Positions 6,956-11,967 of a stretch of 11,967 nucleotides of DNA are shown here, in pieces (within the stretch, counting starts at the first letter, position 1; every line of letters begins with the position of its first letter). The notes under the pieces are model-generated. The model saw only the letters and a program-made list of their open reading frames with translations, searched no databases and was not told where the DNA came from. A program made the position numbers and the translations under genes. The stretch is taken from positions 628-12,594 of the forward strand of contig JALHPW010000074.1 of the NCBI GenBank assembly GCA_022842255.1, written 5' to 3'. Source of the stretch: Saprospiraceae bacterium. Lineage in GTDB: Bacteria; Bacteroidota; Bacteroidia; Chitinophagales; Saprospiraceae.

Positions 6956-6970
6956 GTACGATGATGCAAA
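6936..6970 (-). promoter_or_regulatory. Possible trp operon promoter, Bacteroidota type
   Basis: Reading the minus strand, TTTG (complement of 6967-6970) is followed after 22 nt by TACATTTTG (complement of 6936-6944). The Bacteroidota consensus is TTTG near -33 and TAnnTTTG near -7, so the -7 element here has one extra base and the spacing is slightly long. The match is imperfect. The position, about 27 nt before the trpGD start and overlapping the inverted repeat, is what makes it plausible. Confidence 0.3.
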
Positions 6971-6975
6971 GGTTC

Positions 6976-7018
6976 AAAAAAATACTCCGAGTATGCAATG
7001 CCCGGAGCAGATTTTTTT
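6976..7018 (-). terminator. Bidirectional-looking terminator after the helical-protein gene
   Basis: CTCCG (6985-6989) pairs with CGGAG (7003-7007) around a 13-nt loop. On the minus strand the stem is followed by seven T residues (complement of 6976-6982), and on the plus strand a run of seven T (7012-7018) lies 4 nt past the stem. It sits about 40 nt past the stop at 7046 of the minus-strand gene and before the trp promoter region. Ending that transcript is its likely job. The stem is short, so strength is uncertain. Confidence 0.5.
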
Positions 7019-7045
7019 CAGAAGAAGCCAGCCCCCTTCACCCCC

Positions 7046-8539
7046 TCACCCCTTCCTAAGCTTTCCGATCAAATCTTCCACCAATTTGGTCAGCCACTGC
7101 CGCTCGGCGATGAACTCCGCCTTGGAGATGTCTTGGAGAATAATTTCAAGCCGTTCGGCATCCCGTTTGCCTTCGGCGTGGATGATACGTTTCATGGTAT
7201 CGGCGAAGCGTTTGCCCATTTTTTTCTTGGTGGCGGGCAGGTTTTTTTCGCGAAAAAAGTAAATAATGGCGGCTTCCACCTTGTTTTCCAGGAATTCTGC
7301 AACGCGGTCATCGGATTTTTCTCGACGGCTCATCTCCCATAAAATCTTGATTTCTAGAATCTTAGCGGATATTTTGTATTGCATGTCTTCATAGTTTGAC
7401 GTAAGCAAGGTTTTGAGGGCTGGTTCGTAGTCTTTCTGGTAATAATGGTATTGCGCTAGGTTGTATTGGTAGTATTCTTCGGAAGCCATCATGCCCAGCA
7501 CTTTTCCACGGTGATTGTCCAGAAACTGCTTTACCCATTCAAATTCTCCAAAACGTAGGCCAAGGGTAACAATGCTGTGAAACTCGGAGGCTTTGATTTT
7601 ACGGTCGATGTAGATACGGCCGGATTCTACCCTGCGTTTTTGGAGTTGGAATACTGGCTCAGCATATTCTGCGTGCCCACTGTTTAGTCGCCGGATTCCA
7701 TAATTGCAAGCAATGATTTCAAACGTACTGATGTGTTTTTCCCAAATATATGCTTCGGTTTGTCTGATTAAACTGACGAAATTGCTTAGTTTTTGACCGT
7801 TTTCGGGGGTTTCTACAGCAAGAAGATCAATTGCTTGAATGAAAAGATGTCCTATTGGTTTGTCAAAAAACCAGCGCAATTGGGGAGACTTCAAATCAAA
7901 CAAAAGCCAGTCTTTCAAAGGCGGCAATGCCAAGGGAGCCAATTGATTTTGGTTGAGCAGGATGCAGGTATGCCATAATCGTTCAACCAGGTAGTACTCA
8001 TCCAAGGCCTGAATAGCGTTCCACAGATTCAGGTCATCTTTTTTTTGACTCCGGTCGCTTTGGTACACAAACTCTTCTGATTCAGAGAGGAATTGGAAGT
8101 AATAATCCTGAGGTGACCAAGAGTGGTAGTCCCCCTTTAATTTTTCTAGATGTTTTCTGGATTGATGGAATTTCTTTTCGAGCCCACGTTCGTTGAAAAA
8201 TTTTTGCAAGTAATAATTCATCTGAACCGGACTCATTTTTTGGCCAGCCGTTTCGATGGCTATGAACGTCCGCACCAATTGTAAGGTATCGGACATGCTT
8301 TTTTCCAGTTTATTTACCACATAGTCCTTTTGAGGGAAAACATATTCGTATGCCAGTGATTTGGAGAGTGCCTTTTCCTCGGCTTTTTCACCTAGGTTCG
8401 AAAAAATAAAATCTACGGTACGAATGGCCTCCGTACGGGCAGACTGCCCAATTTCGGCAGTTTCCAAAAACGCTCTTAAACGTTTTCTTTCCTCTTCCTG
8501 CAATGCTGCAAGTATTTCGACCAGGTCGCTGTTGTGCAT
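7046..8539 (-). CDS. Alpha-helical protein of unknown function, 497 residues
   Basis: I do not recognise a named family. The product has no signal peptide or membrane segment and is rich in Leu, Glu, Lys, Tyr, Phe and Trp. It is arranged in successive amphipathic helices, with stretches such as YYQYNLAQYHYYQKDYEPAL (about residues 370-390) that read like tetratricopeptide-type helical hairpins. The N-terminal 30 residues (LAALQEEERKRLRAFLE) form a strongly charged helix, and the C-terminal 100 residues are very basic and acidic in alternation. A helical-repeat scaffold in the cytoplasm is the most that can be inferred. The gene stands alone, ending near a terminator and diverging from the lipoprotein gene. 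The start at 8539 is the first ATG and leaves a normal-sized upstream region. Its stop codon lies in a G-tract repeat on the coding strand. Confidence 0.8.
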   Translation of the reverse strand: MHNSDLVEILAALQEEERKRLRAFLETAEIGQSARTEAIRTVDFIFSNLGEKAEEKALSKSLAYEYVFPQKDYVVNKLEKSMSDTLQLVRTFIAIETAGQKMSPVQMNYYLQKFFNERGLEKKFHQSRKHLEKLKGDYHSWSPQDYYFQFLSESEEFVYQSDRSQKKDDLNLWNAIQALDEYYLVERLWHTCILLNQNQLAPLALPPLKDWLLFDLKSPQLRWFFDKPIGHLFIQAIDLLAVETPENGQKLSNFVSLIRQTEAYIWEKHISTFEIIACNYGIRRLNSGHAEYAEPVFQLQKRRVESGRIYIDRKIKASEFHSIVTLGLRFGEFEWVKQFLDNHRGKVLGMMASEEYYQYNLAQYHYYQKDYEPALKTLLTSNYEDMQYKISAKILEIKILWEMSRREKSDDRVAEFLENKVEAAIIYFFREKNLPATKKKMGKRFADTMKRIIHAEGKRDAERLEIILQDISKAEFIAERQWLTKLVEDLIGKLRKG

Positions 8540-8620
8540 AGGGCTTTATCAATCTTTTACGAAAATCGATAGCGGTAAAAGTCCGGAAATATGTAATCCC
8601 TTCCAATTGATAGGGTGCAA

Positions 8621-8628
8621 TAATTTTG
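8621..8628 (+). promoter_or_regulatory. Exact Bacteroidota -7 element upstream of the lipoprotein gene
   Basis: TAATTTTG matches TAnnTTTG exactly and lies 46 nt before the ATG at 8674, giving a short leader. No TTTG or TTG is found at the expected -33 distance (the region about 8597-8602 reads CCCTTC), so only half of the promoter is recognisable. Its position argues against using the TTG at 8626 as a start codon. Confidence 0.4.
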
Positions 8629-8673
8629 CGGGTATTGTTTACTTTCTTTAAATCTATTTTCCGTATGCACACA

Positions 8674-9447
8674 ATGAAGCAATTCCGTTCTGCACTTTTC
8701 TTGATTTTGGCAATTGCGGCTTTATTCCTTTTGCCAGGCTGCCCTCCGCCAACAACCCCACCCTCCACATCCTCCTCCTGCAATCGGCCCAACCCAATTG
8801 TCACCCTAAATATCCCAAATTTAAATGGATTTGGGGTGACACCCGACACCCTTGCTCCTGCTACAAAAGTGGTCATCGAGGTTTCGGGTAGTACTGGAAA
8901 CCCAGACACCACCTTTTTAGGTCAGCCGGGAGTGATGACGGTTATCAATCTGGACAGCTCGTTCCTTCGGCCTCTTCAACTCAAGTTCATATATAAAACA
9001 AGTAACGACGAAACCATTGCAGAGGACCAACTCCGAATTGATGATACCCGAGACAAAGGTGTCACCCTTCCAGATATGGACGTGGTAATGGGGGTAACCG
9101 GCTTCCCAAGTTGCCCAGGTACTACACAAGCCGTTAATGTGAATACGAATAACGGGGTGAGTGTTTTCAATTGGAATGTTGGCGACAATTTCGAGGTGCT
9201 TTTAACCTACAATGGCACTACCTCAAAATTCAGGATTCACCCAGAGGCAGCTTCAGATAGTACCCGCATATTTGAAAGGCCCAGCCAAGCATGCCTTTCC
9301 GACATTACCACCCAAGCTGTGAGCCGCAAAGAAATGGCGATCACCAGCATCTCCAATTCTACTACGGTGAAATCCTATAACGATGGTACTATCCGCACCA
9401 TCACCATCAAACACCCCGTATCCGCAACCATTGTGGTAAATAAATAA
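8674..9447 (+). CDS. Predicted lipoprotein of unknown function
   Basis: The 257-residue product starts MKQFRSALF, has a hydrophobic core (residues 8-20) and a lipobox LPGC with Cys23 as the lipidation site. This is followed by a Pro/Thr/Ser linker (PPPTTPPSTSSS) and a beta-rich, Thr/Asn/Val-rich domain without a recognisable catalytic motif. The residues after Cys23 are proline rather than acidic, unlike the acidic surface-export signal described for some Bacteroidota lipoproteins, so a periplasm-facing location is a little more likely. Three further cysteines could form disulphides. Reading can begin in frame at TTG 8626 or ATG 8665. I chose ATG 8674 because it gives the cleanest signal peptide and clears the -7 element; 8665 (MHTMKQF) remains possible. 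A hairpin follows the gene, separating it from the caspase-like gene. Confidence 0.78.
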   Translation: MKQFRSALFLILAIAALFLLPGCPPPTTPPSTSSSCNRPNPIVTLNIPNLNGFGVTPDTLAPATKVVIEVSGSTGNPDTTFLGQPGVMTVINLDSSFLRPLQLKFIYKTSNDETIAEDQLRIDDTRDKGVTLPDMDVVMGVTGFPSCPGTTQAVNVNTNNGVSVFNWNVGDNFEVLLTYNGTTSKFRIHPEAASDSTRIFERPSQACLSDITTQAVSRKEMAITSISNSTTVKSYNDGTIRTITIKHPVSATIVVNK

Positions 9448-9465
9448 CAAAATCGCCTTGTTTTC

Positions 9466-9525
9466 GGCCCCAATGTGTGGGTTTTGCCTTAAAAGGCTCA
9501 CGCTTGTACATTGGGGCCCTTTTCT
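9466..9525 (+). terminator. Strong nested-hairpin terminator after the lipoprotein gene
   Basis: GGCCCCAATGT (9466-9476) pairs perfectly with ACATTGGGGCC (9508-9518), an 11-bp GC-rich stem. Its 31-nt loop contains a second hairpin, GCCT-TAAA-AGGC (9486-9497). The outer stem is followed by CTTTTCTT. It begins 19 nt past the lipoprotein stop. An intrinsic terminator is the simplest reading, and the large structured loop is uncommon. Confidence 0.7.
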
Positions 9526-9553
9526 TAAGTACTAACCAACTTTTGTTAAAACA

Positions 9554-10342
9554 ATGCCAAGTCAGATGCTCAATACTAGGATTTTTGGAGCAGAATGGGT
9601 GAATAACTACAATCATCCTTTTGTTCCACAGCGAACCAACCTGCTTCATTGCCAACAAAACGCTCAAGGGTTTTTTAATCAATTGAGTGGGACCGGAGAT
9701 TTTATTTACGGGGATAAATGGGCGTGGGATCAGGATATCGAACACTTTTTTAGCGCATCCGAACTCGCCGCTGCGGACCCACCGCCCCAATACCCTTTTG
9801 GGGATGGGGCGTCCTATGCGGAGAAGGTCGATCTCTTGTTTTTTTCGGGCCATGGCACACCTGACGGGCTGTTGTTTGGTGTGCCCAGCAAAGACAACGG
9901 GGAGGCTCGCTATGATGAAATGCTGCTTGGATTAGGGGGGAAGCTAAAATGGTTTGTCATGGATGCCTGCAAGGTGCTTGAAGAAACAGGTGTGAAATTC
10001 CGTTGGGGACGGGTTTTCAAAGGTCTACGCATCATGCTTGGGTTTCATGGAAACTGTAGGGATGTGCCGGACCGAGGGCTCCGTTTTGCCAATTATTTGA
10101 AAGGAGTGCCTTCCACGGCCTCCCAAAATGCTTCTACGGCAACAAGCGGTGAAACCATTCGGCATGCATGGGAACTGGCTTGTATGGAAACCGAAATTAC
10201 CATCGCCAATTCATGGGCATATCTTCATGTTGGAGGGACCAACTCCGCTGTTCGCAACGACAAATGGACGGATAATGCGGTCAATCAGGTTACCTCCAAC
10301 GAATTCACATACGTCCGCAATGTCACAACCGCATCCTCCTAG
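9554..10342 (+). CDS. Caspase-like (clan CD) protein, DUF6345-type
   Basis: This 262-residue protein has no signal peptide and is probably cytoplasmic. It shows the layout of caspase-fold proteins: a hydrophobic strand ending in FFSGHG with His100, then a second strand ending in VMDAC with Cys139. These are the expected His/Cys dyad. Downstream are LGFHGN (162-167), GLRFANYLKG (175-184) and RHAWELAC (203-210). As I remember it, the order GHG, DAC, a GFH-type segment and then an AW helix is characteristic of DUF6345 proteins, which are mostly uncharacterised. Proteolytic activity is therefore an inference from motifs, not known. The ATG at 9554 follows an A/T-rich leader with no Shine-Dalgarno sequence. 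The gene is tightly followed, or overlapped by up to 23 bp, by the next gene on the same strand, which suggests joint expression. A non-peptidase role remains possible. Confidence 0.65.
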   Translation: MPSQMLNTRIFGAEWVNNYNHPFVPQRTNLLHCQQNAQGFFNQLSGTGDFIYGDKWAWDQDIEHFFSASELAAADPPPQYPFGDGASYAEKVDLLFFSGHGTPDGLLFGVPSKDNGEARYDEMLLGLGGKLKWFVMDACKVLEETGVKFRWGRVFKGLRIMLGFHGNCRDVPDRGLRFANYLKGVPSTASQNASTATSGETIRHAWELACMETEITIANSWAYLHVGGTNSAVRNDKWTDNAVNQVTSNEFTYVRNVTTASS

Positions 10343-10412
10343 TATTCCATTACCCTATGATTGGGGTAGTGGTTTAAATTCTATGTTCAATTCCAAGAAA
10401 AGACCTTCAGCT

Positions 10413-11396
10413 ATGGCTAAAAAGATAAAATCAACGGAGATAGAATTGCCCCTGCACCTGCCCAAGGTCCCACTGTCCTTGCCAATTTTCGGTGTAGATC
10501 ATCCATTTTTTAAGGAGGACAACCCGGGTAAATATTGGGACCAAAGCCTCAGCAACCTTCAAAGTTCCTTTGGCTTGGAAGGAAAGGTCATTGATGCTGG
10601 AGACAGATTGATGCTCGAAGACAAGGATGGCAACCGTGTTGCCCAAGTCTACAAACCAAGTCAATCTTTTATGTATTACGACCGGTCGTTGATGTCCACA
10701 GCCGACCCTAAATATGCCAATGTAATGTTATCCCCGGAGACAGCCAAAAAACGGGCGTCTATTTGGTTGGATAAGCAAGGGCAATGGGTAGACAACCTTG
10801 TTTTTGAAGGGTTTAGTTATACCGGCGTCAGTCAAGGACCTCCAATCGACCCTTCAGAACTGTCAGACCATGTCATTGAAAAGGAGTATTTTACGGAAAT
10901 AAAGGCCTGTTTTGGCTTCCAAATTGGGGCGTTGCCCATTTTTGGGCCTGGGGCTAAAGTTGTGGTTTCTTTCGCCGGAGATTCCATTAGTCAGCTGGCC
11001 TATTTTTGGCGCTCCCCGGCATTTAGAGCGGTGGGGGAATTAAAGGTGCAACCGCCCGAGTTTGTGCAAAAGCAGCTTGCACTCGACCCCCGGTTTAGTC
11101 ATTTGGATCCTGACAAGTCCAAGATCAGGGTGAACGAAATCACACTTGGGTATTATGCATTGCCCCCTTATGCTGTTCAACGAGGGTATTTTCCCGTGTA
11201 CCAAGTCCGTGGGACGGTGGAGACCCGTGGCGATAACAATGGTTATTTGGCCTTGACAAAAAAGCGGGATAAGGTCTTGAGGGATTCCTTGCGGTATGAT
11301 TTCAATTTTTTCATTCCAGCAGGTAGAGATATGACACCACAGTCATACAAAGCAGGTGGATTTCCCCAACCGGTTGCGGGATCCATGTTTTTTTAG
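10413..11396 (+). CDS. Probable partner of the caspase-like protein; unknown function
   Basis: From the ATG at 10413 the product has 327 residues with no signal peptide or membrane segment. Reading can begin in frame at 10383 or 10320. The 10320 ATG would overlap the caspase-like gene by 23 bp and add a proline-rich leader. I prefer 10413 because MAKKIKSTEIELPLHLPKVP looks like a natural N-terminus, but this is uncertain. Visible segments are SFMYYDRSL (85-93), a helix starting LSPETAKKRA (106-115), GPGAKVVVSF (178-187) ending in YFWR (197-200), and GYFPVYQVRG (258-267). A Y-x-D strand, an S-x-E-x-A helix, a G-x-GA-x-V strand with WR, and a PVY strand in that order recall the non-catalytic N-terminal part of DUF6345 proteins. 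If so, catalytic and accessory parts are split here into two genes in reversed order. This is recalled, not checked. Confidence 0.7.
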   Translation: MAKKIKSTEIELPLHLPKVPLSLPIFGVDHPFFKEDNPGKYWDQSLSNLQSSFGLEGKVIDAGDRLMLEDKDGNRVAQVYKPSQSFMYYDRSLMSTADPKYANVMLSPETAKKRASIWLDKQGQWVDNLVFEGFSYTGVSQGPPIDPSELSDHVIEKEYFTEIKACFGFQIGALPIFGPGAKVVVSFAGDSISQLAYFWRSPAFRAVGELKVQPPEFVQKQLALDPRFSHLDPDKSKIRVNEITLGYYALPPYAVQRGYFPVYQVRGTVETRGDNNGYLALTKKRDKVLRDSLRYDFNFFIPAGRDMTPQSYKAGGFPQPVAGSMFF

Positions 11397-11605
11397 TTGG
11401 CTGTTTTTATACCCCGGTAAAAACCCCAAATCCTGTAATTGGTCCACACTGAGTCTGCACCGCAACTTTGTATCAAGAAAACCATCAAGCCAGAAGGCTG
11501 GCAAACACCCTGGATAACCCCAATCTTGTGACGGCTGATTTTCCCCAATACCTGGCCCCAAAAAACCTGCTTTGCAACCCCCATCCCCAATGTACGTCCC
11601 TTCCA

Positions 11606-11642
11606 AGAAACGCCGACCTGCGAATGCAGCGCCGGCGTTTCT
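11606..11642 (+). terminator. Nested hairpin downstream of the partner gene
   Basis: AGAAACGCCG (11606-11615) pairs perfectly with CGGCGTTTCT (11633-11642). Its 17-nt loop holds a second stem, CTGC-GAAT-GCAG (11618-11629). There is no real T-run afterwards (CGCTTTATGG), and it is 210 nt past the stop, so it may be a weak terminator or an RNA 3'-end structure for the two-gene caspase-like unit. The stem-within-loop design resembles the one at 9466-9518. Confidence 0.45.
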
Positions 11643-11652
11643 CGCTTTATGG

Positions 11653-11686
11653 AAACAAAAAGGCCCCAACACTTGCGTCGAGGCCT
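11653..11686 (-). terminator. Minus-strand intrinsic terminator
   Basis: On the minus strand, positions 11686 to 11661 form a 10-bp stem (including T-G and G-T wobbles) with a six-base loop GCAAGT. The stem begins AGGCC and ends GGCCT, and TTTTGTTT (complement of 11653-11660) follows directly. The plus strand has no T-run after the stem, so the direction is clear. It would end a transcript entering from the right, such as one carrying the small frame at 11717-11869. Confidence 0.6.
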
Positions 11687-11716
11687 AATAACCAAATCAA
11701 ACTTTCTGTCTTTTTA

Positions 11717-11869
11717 TCAAATGGGCTTGTGGAGGAAGGGTTGCTTCCGTTGCTTGCCAGAGACGGTATTTTTTTTTAAACGTTGCAGGACAAATGCCAA
11801 ACGACGGGTTTTAACATCTGAACAACGGATTTTAAGGGAAGAAGGTGCCCGATAGAATTTTGGCATCAT
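11717..11869 (-). CDS. Possible small, very basic protein of 50 residues
   Basis: An ATG at 11869 (or the adjacent in-frame ATG at 11866) opens a frame that ends with TGA at 11717-11719, 31 nt before the minus-strand terminator stem. The product begins MMPKFYRAPSSLKIRCS and contains 14 Lys/Arg and only one acidic residue. An in-frame TAG lies just upstream, so it is not the tail of a longer frame. It contains nine consecutive A on the coding strand (complement of 11769-11777). No family is recognised. The support is only the frame, its composition and the terminator; it could equally be chance within an RNA gene or degraded sequence. Confidence 0.22.
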   Translation of the reverse strand: MMPKFYRAPSSLKIRCSDVKTRRLAFVLQRLKKNTVSGKQRKQPFLHKPI

Positions 11870-11891
11870 TCTTGGCTAAGGGTCTGGTATT

Positions 11892-11906
11892 CAGGCGATT
11901 CGCCTG
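11892..11906. repeat. Perfect 15-bp palindrome
   Basis: CAGGCGATTCGCCTG is two 7-bp arms around one base. As DNA it suits a dimeric regulator half-site pair; as RNA it gives a compact 6-bp hairpin with a 3-nt loop. It lies just upstream of the possible small minus-strand gene, or may belong to an interspersed repeat continuing to the right. Confidence 0.45.
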
Positions 11907-11926
11907 CGCAAGCACTATTTGTTCAC

Positions 11927-11958
11927 CGTTTAATCAAGTTTAATCATGCTAATCATTG
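11927..11958. repeat. Short AATCA-type direct repeats at the right edge
   Basis: GTTTAATCAA, GTTTAATCAT and GCTAATCAT follow one another with a period of 9-10 bp. I read this as a small intergenic tandem repeat of the AT-rich kind. Only three copies are inside the window and the element may continue beyond it. Confidence 0.5.
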
Positions 11959-11967
11959 GTGTCACCC

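Larger units (their letters stand above)
11397..11967. other. Right-hand region without a confident gene
   Basis: The 571 bases after the partner gene contain no reading frame I would defend. The plus-strand frames at 11468-11779 and 11649-11855 run through hairpins, have no family resemblance and lack a plausible start context. What can be seen is listed separately: a plus-strand nested hairpin, a minus-strand terminator, a short basic minus-strand frame, a palindrome and AATCA repeats. The presence of a minus-strand terminator implies transcription coming from the right. Confidence 0.6.

Noticed and set aside
6910..6969. Longer trpGD start at 6969
   Set aside because: The extra 20 residues do not resemble TrpG and would put the inverted repeat and possible promoter inside the gene.
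8626..8673. TTG start at 8626 for the lipoprotein
   Set aside because: It would overlap the exact -7 promoter element and place 16 extra residues before a normal lipoprotein signal peptide.
8388..8912. Minus-strand frame of 174 codons spanning the divergent promoter region
   Set aside because: It overlaps the well-supported helical-protein gene and the lipoprotein gene in other frames and shows no family features.
9407..9853. Minus-strand 148-codon frame opposite the caspase-like gene
   Set aside because: It crosses the nested-hairpin terminator and has no recognisable domain, so it is a shadow of the plus-strand gene.
10128..10319. N-terminal extension of the partner gene back to 10128
   Set aside because: This part lies inside the caspase-like coding sequence in another frame and reads as low-quality protein. 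Starts at 10320, 10383 or 10413 avoid most or all of the overlap.
11468..11855. Plus-strand frames of 103 and 68 codons after the partner gene
   Set aside because: They run through one or both hairpins and have no family resemblance or convincing start context.

Overview
The window looks like chromosomal DNA of a Bacteroidota organism, possibly Saprospiria-like. The pointers are genes with little visible Shine-Dalgarno sequence, one exact copy of the Bacteroidota -7 promoter element (TAnnTTTG, at 8621-8628), a signal-peptide S9 peptidase, and short tandem repeats both between and inside genes. No rRNA, tRNA, CRISPR array, transposase or phage gene is visible, and the taxonomic placement is an inference.

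Left part (1-2901): a secreted S9 prolyl-oligopeptidase-type peptidase on the minus strand. It diverges from a MIP-family channel (aquaporin fold) on the plus strand. Their shared intergenic region carries an imperfect 15-bp inverted repeat. The channel has both NPA motifs but lacks the usual arginine after the second one.

Middle part (2904-7045): a minus-strand tryptophan biosynthesis operon in the order trpGD fusion, class I methyltransferase, trpCF fusion. The three genes are joined by two ATGA stop/start overlaps, so they are probably translationally coupled. Together the fusions cover four activities: the glutaminase subunit of anthranilate synthase, anthranilate phosphoribosyltransferase, phosphoribosylanthranilate isomerase and indole-3-glycerol-phosphate synthase. 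TrpE and TrpAB are not in the window. Both fusion genes contain in-frame tandem-repeat DNA placed just before a conserved active-site strand. The one in trpC is striking: an array of 21-bp units that is stop-free in all six frames and adds about 80 residues. An 8-9-8 inverted repeat just upstream of trpGD is a candidate operator.

Right part (7046-11396): a minus-strand gene for an all-helical protein of unknown function diverges from a plus-strand lipoprotein gene that ends in a strong hairpin terminator. Next come two adjacent plus-strand genes. The first encodes a caspase-like (clan CD) protein with SGHG and DAC motifs, resembling DUF6345. The second encodes a 327-residue partner whose motifs recall the non-catalytic N-terminal part of DUF6345 proteins. 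This pair is the best candidate for an undescribed system.

The last 571 bases (11397-11967) hold no confident gene. They contain a plus-strand nested hairpin, a good minus-strand terminator, one weak 50-codon basic reading frame, a perfect short palindrome, and AATCA-type short repeats running to the edge.
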